Source of the DNA: Saccoglossus kowalevskii
Lineage: Eukaryota > Hemichordata > Enteropneusta > Harrimaniidae
Length of the DNA stretch: 24,236 bases
Assembly: GCF_000003605.2 (NCBI RefSeq)
Contig: NW_003127454.1
Span: 1 to 24,236, forward strand
Reading direction: 5' to 3'
The stretch's first letter is position 1; every line of letters begins with the position of its first letter. Under the pieces are notes generated by a model. It was not told the origin of the DNA. It ran no database searches and was given only the letters and a program-made list of their open reading frames with translations. Shown here one piece after another: positions 10,894-20,600 of this stretch. The position numbers and the translations under genes are program-made.

Positions 10894-10915
10894 TCCTCCT
10901 GACTGGTACTTGTCG

Positions 10916-11899
10916 TTGGTCTAATGGCGTTACGACCCCCCCTGGAGCCTATGGATAAGGCGAACACGAAGTATGTCACTATGTAAACAGTTTTTTCTTT
11001 TGGCTCGAGCGTCAGTCGCTTACCCTGGAGACAGGTGATGTTTTGTTGACGATTGGGCCAAAATCGTCTACAGTATTGAAGCCGTAGCTGTAAACATTCA
11101 TCAAAATGTATCAACATTCTGTACATTATACAATAACTCTTTATTAAAGTGATTGAGCTGATTTGGACTGGAATAAAATATTTTTTATTTGGAACACATC
11201 GCAATTGATCAGGAAATATTTGTTTGCTCCAGTTTTCTGCGTCGATGCCGTGGGCTGGTGACCGTTATACAATTGTTTACAGTGTTCTAATCATTACGAT
11301 TTACTTATTTGTTTGCTTCCATTCTAGATAATTATGCTCAGTGTTTGATGTTAAATTGAAGTGATGACTGTATAAACGAACTTTGGCTGGCGAAGATTTA
11401 TCAGGAAGTGTACATATTTGTTAGAAGTGAAACAAAATATTTAATGTAATGAAAAAAATTGTAAAATGCTGTGGAATTTCTTTTGTAAAAAAAAATATAC
11501 TAGCAATTTTCTATTAATGGTTTATTCAAGTGAGCAAAATATAATGTACAGAAAGATTGCACGTAGAGTATCGCTACACTGAAAAGTAAGCAACCGACAG
11601 CCTGTATAAAAGAGGGCTGTGATTGGCTGTTACTTACGCGAGATTTGAACGGGACTTACATAGGCGTCGGATCAGATGTATGTAGGGCGAAATTAAAAAA
11701 AAAATCTCAAAATCAAAGTAAAGTAATAAAATAAAAAGGCATTAATAACAAAAGTAATAAAAAATAAAATTAAAATAAGTTTATAGCCAAAATAATTAAA
11801 GCCTGTACACTACATCAGATTTTAATCAGATTGCCTCCTTTGCTTGACGCTGCCGGTTTTGTTTGGCGCTATCAAACCCCAGCAATACACTGCTTTGAT
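10916..11899. other. Intronic AT-rich stretch, no gene recognised
   Basis: No coding motif on either strand. The minus-strand ORF at 10890-11204 is unrecognised and overlaps the end of the DIRS relic. A TATAAAA with nearby imperfect inverted arms (agtaagcaaccgacagcc ... ggctgttactta) lies near 11585-11637 and is followed by an A-rich run (about 11690-11800). These could be remnants of a mobile element's non-coding end. Confidence 0.5.
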
Positions 11900-12490
11900 G
11901 CATTAAAATTGTTGGGACCCTATTTCATTGTTCAGTCGACCGGCATTAGTAAGCCTCCCCATATTGGGGGGTCTACTTTCGAGGCACTCAGTCCCTGAAA
12001 GTCGCCTAAGTGGTTTTATCCTGGGCCAAGACTCTTTGTTAGTGAGTAGTTTTGATTTCTCTCAGTTTTTTGACCTTTTTTTTTTTGTGTTGAAAAATAT
12101 ACATTTCAGCTGTCGGAGCTTCCCTACCTCCCTCACTAGTAATAAATGGAATTTATTATTTCCACGGTCTTTCTGGTAGGTGATGTAGTAAACTATTAGG
12201 GTTGTAAAAACCTGTTTGTTTACTTAATCATACCTACCAGAAAGTCTGTAGAAAAACGCCCACCTCACCACAAGCTTTCGGCAGCCCGTTGGTGCAGCGG
12301 AAACGTTTGTGAGAATGATTGGATCAGGCCTCACGAGCATCCTGATAGTGACCCCTTAGGAGAGGCCTGTAGTTAATCTGTAGTTAAGCCTAACGAGTAA
12401 TAAATGGAATTTATTATTTTCATGGACTTTCTGGTAGGTATGATTAGGTACAGAAACGGGTTTGGACAACCCTAATAGTTTAGTACAAGC
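11900..12490. mobile_element. Non-coding terminal debris with direct and inverted repeats (possibly DIRS-type)
   Basis: A block of about 44 bp containing taataaatggaatttatta (a palindrome with a 3-nt centre) followed by ctttctggtaggt occurs at 12137-12181 and again, in the same orientation, at 12393-12438. The stretch after the second copy (gactttctggtaggtatgat ... accctaatagtttagtac, 12424-12486) also occurs inverted at about 12177-12255. Mixed direct and inverted repeats of this sort fit the split or inverted termini of DIRS-like elements. The similarity to known DIRS ends is from memory and is not proven. The 83-codon ORF at 11928-12179 has no recognisable domain. Confidence 0.5.
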
Positions 12491-12514
12491 GATCATATAT
12501 TTGTATTAAAACAC

Positions 12515-13230
12515 ACTAGTCAAAATAAATACATTTACGCCTGCTTAATAGATTTCGAAACGGCATTTGATTCAATTTGGCGTCAAGGTCTTTTGTACAA
12601 ACTCTTAAAAAATTGTATTTCAGGAAAATTTCACAAAATCATCCAATCAATCTGCACTACTAGTAGCTCATCGAGTTGTATAAAATTAAAATTAAAAAAT
12701 GGCTTAACAGAAGCATTCCCATTCCAAAGAGGCGTCCAACAAGTCCATTACTATTTAATATATGTCAACGATATTGAAGAATATTTAGAAAATTCAAACA
12801 CTGATTCTCCTTCTTTACTAAATAGTCATCTTCCCTGCCAGATGATCTACTTCTGTTATCTAAATCAAACACAGGTCTTCAAAATGCTTTAAACTTTAGG
12901 TATTTATTGTGAAAAATGGCAACATATCATCAACATATCAATATAACCAAAGTTATTATATTCAATATAACAGGAAAAACTCACCAAGCATAAATTTCAT
13001 ATTAATAATGTTGAACATGAAACAGTTTCTAATTATTCTTACCTGGGAGTCAAATTAAGTAGTTCAGGCAAGCTCCATACAGCACAAGATGATTTAGCAA
13101 ATAGGGCTTTGAAAGCATGTTTTAAAATAAAACAACTTTTACACAGTGACATTTATATCCCTGTCAAAACATATCTAATCAAAGAAAGCTTAGAAAGAAC
13201 TCCCGTGTGCTGTGAGTATTGGAGACACAT
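12515..13230 (+). mobile_element. LINE reverse-transcriptase fragment
   Basis: The plus strand gives YIYACLIDFETAFDSIWRQG (about 12531-12590), the A/F-x-D RT box, then KLKNGLTEAFPFQRGVQQ, then after frame changes LLFNIYVNDIEEYLENS-like and DDLLLLSKSNTGLQNALN. The last carries the downstream Asp-Asp of the RT palm, with the preceding residue disturbed. Further on, NYSYLGVKLSSSGK and RALKACFKIKQLLHSD (about 13030-13150) match the post-palm region of Jockey/CR1-like LINEs. Several frameshifts make it a pseudogene. The sequence matching the next RT-C part resumes at about 14,670, so the two pieces are probably one interrupted element or two copies in the same orientation. Confidence 0.78.
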
Positions 13231-13399
13231 TAAAATTAATTCAAAATTTAAGATTTGCTTTTCAAACGAGAAGCTTGGCAACTAATTTTTGTCTATTTGA
13301 GATGCATAACATGAAAAAAATGTGATTCACATTATCAAAATTTATTATACATACAGAAAATACATTTGATTTTTCATTCATGGTTTTTAGTCTAATTTA

Positions 13400-14655
13400 T
13401 TCTAGAGCACCTCTGCGATGAATTCAATTTAAATCTGATTTTTTTAGATGGACTAATAATAGATAATCAATATGCATGTTTATCAACATTAAACTAATCA
13501 TGTCTGTGGATTACCTCAATGAACCAAATTAATTATTATACAAATTAAGCAATTATTATGCATAGATTTAGGTTGCATATTGTCTCAGGGTGCACATGTA
13601 CAAAGTTTCATTATAATGTGATGATTAATCCTACCTAAATTAGTGGAAAGCGAAAAGTAAATTATTATGCAAATTAGATAATTATTATAGATGTATACAA
13701 ATCTAAAACTAATTAGATCATCACATTGTGTTAGTGTACATACGTACCAAGATTCATTGTTAAGATAAGTACTGTCACAGACCATCTATGTACGAAGTTT
13801 CATTGAAATTTGATTATAACCAAATATTATGATTTATTGTGCAAATTAGGTAATTAATATGATCTGATTATAATTCAAAACTGAGTGGGTCTGTGCATTG
13901 TTCTGGAGCATCAATGTACCAAGTTTCATTGAAATGGAATAATTAGTACATGTGATATAAGTGTAAAAGATGAAAATTGGCTAATTATGCAAATTAGATA
14001 ATTAATATGCACTAATTTTAACCTAAAACTAATCAGGTCTGTGCATTGTCCTAGAAAATCTATTTACCAAGATTCATTGAAATGGGATAATTAGATAATT
14101 AGTCAGTGTAAAAGCCAAAAATTAACTAATTATAGTTGTTTAATATGCACACAATTTTACTTAAAATTAATCAGGTCTTTGGATTGTTCTAGAGCATCTA
14201 TGTACCAAGTTTCATTGAAAAGTAATGAAGTACCGGTAATAGTGCTTGAAATATCAAAAGCTGAACATTAGGTAATTAATATTTCACATATGTTTATCGT
14301 CCTATGTATCTATGTAAGTTTCATTGAAATGTGATGATTAGTACTTAAGATATCAGTGGAAAAGACAAAAATTGACTAATCATTATGCAAATAAGGTTAA
14401 TTATATGCATGGATTTTTACCCAAAACTAATCACATCTGTACATTAGTCCAGAGCATCTATGTACCAAGTTTTATCAAAACTAATGAATGGCTCTTTAGA
14501 TATCAGTGGAACAGTAAAGGAACAGCTGAAAATTTTCAACCAAAACCTAATCAAATATGCACATTAGCCCAGAGCATCTACATTGTATACACCAAGTTTC
14601 ATTAAAAACCAACATACGGTTCTTGAGATATCAGTGGAATGGACAGGCACACATA
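13400..14655. repeat. Degenerate repeat block, spacing about 110-150 bp, splitting the LINE
   Basis: The motif tgtaccaagtttcattgaaa and decayed versions recur near 13601, 13747, 13793, 13919, 14067, 14206, 14316, 14465 and 14592. Between them come attatgcaaattaggtaatt, actaatcaggtctgtgcattg and gagatatcagtgga. The block closes with acaggcacacatacagacag, a common ending of such repeats in marine invertebrates. It lies between the RT and C-terminal halves of a LINE, so it may be an insertion into it. No coding sequence is seen. The ORF at 14372-14605 is a by-product of the repeats. Confidence 0.75.
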
Positions 14656-14664
14656 CAGACAGGG

Positions 14665-15690
14665 TAACTGTTTGTGTGACTATTATAAAACCAGTTTTAC
14701 TGTACTGCACTGAGATCTGGTCAAGCAACAATATTAAATCAAAACAAAATATTTTCAACAACAATAACCCAGCAGAAAAAATACACATTAAATTTCTCTT
14801 AAAAGTAAATTGCAAATCATCTAACATAGCATGCCTGATGGAGTTGGGTCGCTACCCTCTCACTGTTACTAGTACAATTCAGATGGTAAAATATTGGATA
14901 AAAATATCACAGAAGCCAGAATACACTCTTCTAAATGAGGCATATAGACTAGGTATCACTCTAGACAAAGCTGGCACACCAAACTGGGTGTCAAGCATCA
15001 AACAAACTTTAAATTTGGTAAACAAGGATGACATCTGGAAAAACCACACTCCTAAAACTATTAACAAACTTATTACCACAGTCAAGGAGAACATAAAACA
15101 GACATTTCAAAGTCACTGTGATAACTTTCTATTCGATGACAAAAAGGGAGGCAACCATAGAAACAAACTACGCACTTACAGATGCATTAAAGAGAAAGTT
15201 ATCTTGAAATAGTCAAAAATCCATTCCATAGGTCAGCATTGACAAAATTAAGGATAAGTGCACATACTCCACAAATTGAGAAAGGCAGATACACAAACCA
15301 CGCCTTACAAGATAGAAAATGTCAAATTTGCCAGAATGGAGAGATTGAGGATGAAAAACATTTCCTCCTAACGTGATCACACTATGATGCATTAAGACAA
15401 GACAGCCTAAACAAATGTTTTGCAACACCGACCAATCAAAACAAGCAAGAAAAACTAGTAAATATACTTAAAACAAAAGACAAAAACATGTTAATTAATT
15501 TAGCCAAATTTGTATACCAAGGCTTCTTAATGAGAGAAAACTACATTAAATCTAATAAAAAAAAATGTTTTTGCTTTGTTTTGTGTTTTTGTTCTCTAAT
15601 GTTCAACATTTAACTTTATTGTATCACGAACAATATCTGAATTAAGGTTACATTTATCAATAAAGATTATTATTATTATTATTACACATC
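14665..15690 (+). mobile_element. LINE C-terminal fragment with 3' ATT-repeat tail
   Basis: The frame from about 14665 to 15212 gives IIKPVLLYCTEIWSSNN, then AEKIHIKFLLKVNCKSSN, then LMELGRYPL, the conserved region after the RT domain of Jockey/CR1-like LINEs. A frameshift near 15205 moves to a frame with LTKLRISAHTPQIEKGRY, then CQICQNGEIEDEKHFLL. There the final Cys of the Cys-x2-Cys...His...Cys finger is replaced by a TGA (about 15376). The 3' end is AATAAAG (15659-15665) followed by ATT repeats to about 15684. It is the same family as the tails at 5560 and 23871 but clearly a different copy. Confidence 0.8.
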
Positions 15691-16033
15691 GGTATGTCAC
15701 GGGATGTACACCAATCTCACCCCCAATACATTCAATTTCACTGAAAATGGAGAACCTACCTTTGCAAACACGTCTGTTATGCTGCCTTCTTGAAGTTCCT
15801 GCAATCAAATATGGCTACTACTTCTTCTACTAACTAGTGAAGGAAACCACTGAGCCGAACAAAATATAAACAGTAATATAATAACTTACAGATCTAATCT
15901 AAGGCAAAATACTTTATTTTAGCTGGAATTTATATTCACTGAAAAGACTTTTTGGGTGTTTTGTATGGAATTTATTTTGATTGATTTAAGACGAGTTGAA
16001 AGTAAAATATAGGAAACAAGCCATGCATGGCAC
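15691..16033. other. Intronic stretch, no firm feature
   Basis: AT-rich. On the minus strand a 39-bp segment (15798-15760) is flanked by a good acceptor (tttgattgcag) and donor (AAG|GTAGGT) and would encode ELQEGSITDVFAK in one phase. That phase does not fit the FBXL15-like junction: inserting it there gives a stop. It is therefore not annotated as an exon. No other signal is seen. Confidence 0.45.
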
Positions 16034-16972
16034 AGTCCCCGTTAGTTATCAAATTTAAAATATATAGTTTTGTTTATAGTAATATAGCAGGAATATAACC
16101 ATGTCAGGAATATGATTTTTTTAACATTAAAATGATTGAAATTTGTATCTGATCGTCAAACAAGTACTTGTCCATATTGAGAGAAATTGCTCTGGAACAG
16201 CATTCAAAATCAGCCATTTTGAATACATGTATATATATAACATGATGTATAACGAATATATAAAATTTGAATATAATCAGTCAAAGCATTCAAGAGATAT
16301 GGCTCTAGAAGCCCAATCATTAAAACAAAATGGCCGCCAGACAGCCATTTTGAATCCGATCTGAAAAATAAATGATGTGCATCAGGAACCTGTAATGTCT
16401 GATATATGTACCAAGTTTGAACGAAATCCATCCATAAATGCCAGAAATGCTTGATATTTGATGATTGTTTAGCACAAAAAAGGCCACCATTTGGTCATTT
16501 TAAATAGGATCGTCAAACCAATATATCTGTCTATCTATGACATGATGTATAATGAATATTTAAAATTTGAACATAATCAGTGAAACCAAGTCAGAGATAT
16601 GGCACGAGAACCACATTCATTAATACAAAATGGCCGCCAGTCGGCCATTTTGAATCTTATCTGAAAAACAAAATTATTTGCATCAAGGTCCCATAATGTC
16701 TAATGTATATACCAAGTTTGAACAAAACCCATCAGTAAACAGCCGAGAAATGCTTGATTTTGATGATTTTAGCACAAAAATGGCCGTTATTCGGCCATCT
16801 TGAATCAGATCGTGAAACAAATTGATGTGCATATGTATAATATCATGTATGGTGTATGTGTAAAGTTTGATTGTGATTGGTCAAGGCATTTCTAAGATAC
16901 AGGTCCGGACGCACGCACACACGGAGGTCAAAACATAAGTCCCCGTTTTCGGACTGCGTCCGAACGGGAACT
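16034..16972. mobile_element. 939-bp non-autonomous element with inverted ends and 150-bp internal repeats
   Basis: The left end AGTCCCCGTT (16034-16043) and the right end read in reverse, AGTTCCCGTT (16963-16972), are inverted copies. Just inside the right end lies a strong hairpin (16938-16972) with arms around the loop tgc. Internally, four blocks containing aaaatggcc or aaaggcc are spaced exactly 150 bp apart (tggccgccag at 16331, a variant at 16481, tggccgccag at 16631, a variant at 16781), with alternate blocks more alike (300-bp period). Accompanying motifs are taccaagtttgaac and catgatgtataatgaat. It ends with a cgcacgcacacacgga tract before the hairpin. There are no coding motifs. 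A Helitron-like end (hairpin then CTAA) or a TIR element are both possible. Confidence 0.6.
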
Positions 16973-17260
16973 AAAAAGGTATACTCTCTGGATTCTATTT
17001 TAACTAAATCATTCCTTCAGCGAAAATAAAGTATTTTGCAGTAATTAATTTATTCTGAGTATGCGCAGTTGTTCTGTCAATGTTGCTGGGAGAGGTAATT
17101 TTTGATGAAAATCATGAAAAATATCCACTTAGGATTTTCAGATCTGGAAAAAAAATTGTTGCATGGTCAAAAGATTATTGTTCATCAACCTGCTTTCATT
17201 GATATCTGCTGCAGAATTTCTGAAACAATTTTGAAGACGGTAAATTAAAAACCCGAATTA
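16973..17260. other. Intronic stretch, nothing recognised
   Basis: AT-rich intron between the 939-bp element and the solo hairpin. It has no ORF, repeat or splice-flanked segment of note. Confidence 0.5.
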
Positions 17261-17296
17261 GTAGTCCCTTTTCCAGGCTGCACCTGAATGGGGAAT
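17261..17296. repeat. Solo hairpin resembling the end of the 939-bp element
   Basis: The sequence agtcccttttccaggctgca continues as cctgaatggggaataataaa. Arms ccc..ttccagg and cctgaa..gggg pair around ctgca, the same layout as the hairpin at 16938-16972 (agtcccc...hairpin...cgggaactaa). It is probably a decayed relic of a related element. Confidence 0.45.
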
Positions 17297-17346
17297 AATA
17301 AAGCACAGTGCCTCTATTTGTGAATAAAGCTTAAAATAAAACTTAC

Positions 17347-17635
17347 CGTATGACTGAATTTGTAATCCTCCAACAACCCTGAATATTAAGATGTTCAAAA
17401 GCAGAACAAGTTCTTGCCAGCATGTCGATTACAACATTTGTTATGCCATATATTTTTGCTAAAGAAAGATATTTCAGTCCAGGATGAGATATTATTAATA
17501 CCAAGATAGTTTCATCATCAAGTTCCCAGCAGCTTGTCAAGTCAACATATTGTAGACACTCACAGTTCATTGCGAGGACAGCCAAAGCTGGAGCCTGCAC
17601 CCAGTGGCATCCATGCACAGAAATGTAACGCACAA
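17347..17635 (-). CDS. FBXL15: Internal LRR exon of FBXL15-like F-box protein
   Basis: On the minus strand the exon starts after acatcacatcag with TT (completing a split codon), runs 95 codons, and ends ATACG|GTAAGT, a near-consensus donor. It encodes cysteine-type leucine-rich repeats: RYISVHGC, LQYVDLTSC, LKYLSLAKI and FEHLNIQGC, each 26 residues apart. The period is also kept to LRKLEVSDC in the exon at 6306-6123, with the CG + A junction making an Arg codon. This resembles the LRR region of FBXL15 (DLTxCxxLxDE, then a LARxC segment). FBXL15 family members recruit substrates to an SCF ubiquitin ligase. The F-box itself is in upstream exons not seen here, expected to the right of the window. 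The minisatellite reads in frame into this exon, which I regard as accidental. The acceptor tract is weak in pyrimidines. Confidence 0.82.
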
Positions 17636-17637
17636 CT

Positions 17638-20600
17638 GATGTGATGTGATATTGGGCGTGTGTTAATGTCAGTGAACTGGTCTGATAATCAGTGATGTGA
17701 TATTGGGCAGGTGTTAATGTCAGTGAACTGGTTTGATAATCAGTGATGTGATAATGGGCATGTGTTAATGTCAGTGAACTGGTCTGATAATCAGTGATGT
17801 GATATTGGGCGTGTGTTAATGTCAGTGAACTGGTCTGATAATCAGTGATGTGATATTGGGCAGGTGTTAATGTCAGTGAACTGGTCTGATAATCAGTGAT
17901 GTGATATTGGGCAGGTGTTAATGTCAGTGAACTGGTCTGATCATCAGTGATGTGATATTGGGCAGGTGTTAATGTCAGTGAACTGGTCTGATAATCAGTG
18001 ATGTGATATTGGGCGTGTGTTAATGTCAGTGAACTGGTCTGATAATCAGTGATGTGATATTGGGCGTGTGTTAATGTCAGTGAACTGGTCTGATAATCAG
18101 TGATGTGATATTGGGCATGTGTTAATGTCAGTGAACTGGTCTGATAATCAGTGATGTGATATTGGGCAGGTGTTAATGTCAGTGAACTGGTCTGATAATC
18201 AGTGATGTGATATTGGGCAGGTGTTAATGTCAGTGAACTGGTCTGATAATCAGTGATGTGATATTGGGCAGGTGTTAATGTCAGTAAACTGGTCTGATAA
18301 TCAGTGATATGATATTGGGCAGGTGTTAATGTCAGTAAACTGGTCTGATAATCAGTGATGTGATATTGGGCAGATGTTAATGTCAGTGAACTGGTCTGAT
18401 AATCAGTGATGTGATGTGATGTGATATTGGGCATGTGTTAATGTCAGTGAACTGGTCCGATAATCAGTGATGTGAAATTGGGTAGGTGTTAATGTCAGTA
18501 AACTGGTCTGATAATCAGTGATGTGATATTGGGCAGGTGATAATGTCAGTGAACTGATCTGTAATCAGTGATGTGATATTGGGTAGGTGTTAATGTCAGT
18601 AAACTGGTCTGATAATCAGTGATGTGATATTGGGCATGTGTTAATGTCAGTGAACTGGTCTGATAATCAGTGATGTGATATTGGGCAGGTGTTAATGTCA
18701 GTAAACTGGTCTGATAATCAGTGAACTGATATTGGGCAGGTGTTAATGTCAGTGAACTGGTCTGATAATCAGTGATGTGAAATTGGGTAGGTGTTAATGT
18801 CAGTAAACTGGTCTGATAATCAGTGATGTGATATTGGGCAGGTGTTGAAGTCAGTGAACTGGTCTGATAATCAGTGATGTGATATTGGGCAGGTGTTAAT
18901 GTCAGTGAACTGGTCTGGTAATCAGTGATGTGAAATTGGGCGGGTGTTAATGTCAGTAAACTGGTCTGATAATCAGTGATGTGATATTGGGCAGGTGTTA
19001 ATGTCAGTGAACTAATCTGATGATCAGTGATGTGATATTGGGTAGGTGTTAATGTCAGTAAACTGGTCTGATAATCAGTGATGTGATATTGGGCATGTTT
19101 TACTGTCCGTGAACTGGTCTGATCATCAGTGATGTGATATTGGGCAGGTGTTAATGTCAGTGAACTGGTCTGATAATCAGTGATGTGATATTGGGCAGGT
19201 GTTAATGTCAATGAACTGGTCTGATAATCAGTGATGTGAAATTAAGCAGGTGTTAATGTCAGTAAACTGGTCTGATAATCAGTGATGTGATATTGGGCAG
19301 GTGTTAATGTCAGTGAACTGGTCTGATAATCAGTGATGTGATATTGGGCATGTTTTAATGTCACTAAACTGGTCTGATAATCAGTGATGTGATATTGGGC
19401 ATGTGTTAATGTCAGTAAACTGGTCTGATAATCAGTGATGTGATATTGGGCATGTGTTAATGTCAGTGAACTGGTCCGATAATCAGTGATGTGATATTGG
19501 GCGTGTGTTAATGTCAGTGAACTGGTCTGATAATCAGTGATGTGATATTGGGCAGGTGTTAATGTCAGTGAACTGGTCTGATAATCAGTGATGTGATATT
19601 GGGCAGGTGTTAATGTCAGTGAACTGGTCTGATAATCAGTGATGTGAAATTGGGCAGGTGTTAATGTCAGTAAACTGGTCTGATAATCAGTGATGTGATA
19701 TCGGGCAGGTGTTAATGTCAGTGAACTGGTTTGATAACCCGTGATGTGTTAATGTCAGTGAAGTGGTCTGATAATCAGTGATGTGAAATTGGGCGGGTGT
19801 TAATGTCAGTAAACTGGTCTGATAATCAGTGATATGATATTGGGCATGTGTTAATGTCAGTGAACTGGTCTGATAATCAGTGATGTGAAATTGGGCGGGT
19901 GTTAATGTCAGTAAACTGGTCTGATAATCAGTGATATGATATTGGGCATGTGTTAATGTCAGTGAACTGGTCTGATAATCAGTGATGTGATATTGGGCAG
20001 GTGTTAATGTCAGTGAACTGGTCTGATAATCAGTGATGTGATATTGGGCATGTTTTACTGTCAGTGAACTAGTCTGATCATCAGTGATGTGATACTGGGC
20101 AGGTGTTAATGTCAGTGAACTGGTCTGATAATCAGTGATGTGAAATTGGGCAGGTGTTAATGTCAGTGAACTGGTCGATTATCAGTGATGTGAAATTGGG
20201 CATGTGTTAATGTCAGTAAACTGGTCTGATAATCAGTGATGTGATATTGGGCGGGTGTTAATGTCAGTGAGCTGGTCTGATAATCAGTGATGTGATATTG
20301 GGCTTGTGTTAATGTCAGTGAAGTGGTCTGATAATCAGTGATGTGAAATTGGGCGTGTGTTACTGTCAGTGAACTGGGCTGATAATCAGTGATATGAAAT
20401 TGGGCGGGTGTTAATGTCATTAAACTGGTCTGATAATAAGTGATGTGATATTGGGCAGGTGTTAATGTCAGTAAACTGGTCTGATAATCAGTGATGTGAT
20501 ATTGGGCAAATGTTAATGTCAGTGAACTGGTCTGATAATCAGTGATGTGATATTGGGTAGGTGTTAATGTCAGTAAACTGGTCCGATAATCAGTGATGTG

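Larger units (their letters stand above)
7511..10915 (+). mobile_element. Degraded DIRS-type tyrosine-recombinase retrotransposon
   Basis: This GC-richer block is foreign to its AT-rich surroundings. Read on the plus strand it gives, in DIRS order, a gag-like basic/serine region, a reverse transcriptase, an RNase H, a post-RNase H linker and the start of a tyrosine recombinase. All parts are broken by stops and frameshifts, so the copy is dead. The order and motifs (GGWRPVLDFSRLN, HLDDWLLHN, LITDASPQGWG, GGTRSP, DALSRR) fit DIRS-like elements and not Ty3 or LINE elements. Exact ends are not visible. No catalytic half of the recombinase and no DNA methylase-like domain is seen. The element sits inside the FBXL15-like intron, antisense to that gene. 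Confidence 0.8.

Noticed and set aside
11600-11620. TATAAAA promoter of a host gene
   Set aside because: No coding exon follows, and the site lies in mobile-element debris inside an intron.
12285-12370. tRNA- or SINE-like promoter (ggtgcagcgg ... ggatcaggcctc)
   Set aside because: The box A and box B matches are poor and no cloverleaf can be folded.
13585-13785. 66-codon minus-strand ORF in the repeat block
   Set aside because: It arises from AT-rich repeat units and has no domain.
16143-16431. ORFs on both strands inside the 939-bp element
   Set aside because: They fall within the internal repeats and shift with repeat copies. No protein family is recognised.
18546-19211. Protein-coding 17-residue repeat ORFs on the minus strand (also 725-1015, 1772-2086, 20163-20420, 20692-20997, 21658-21927, 22062-22508)
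   Set aside because: They exist because the unit length is a multiple of three and this frame lacks stops. Frequent variants change residues, indels break the frame between ORFs, and there is no start context or domain.
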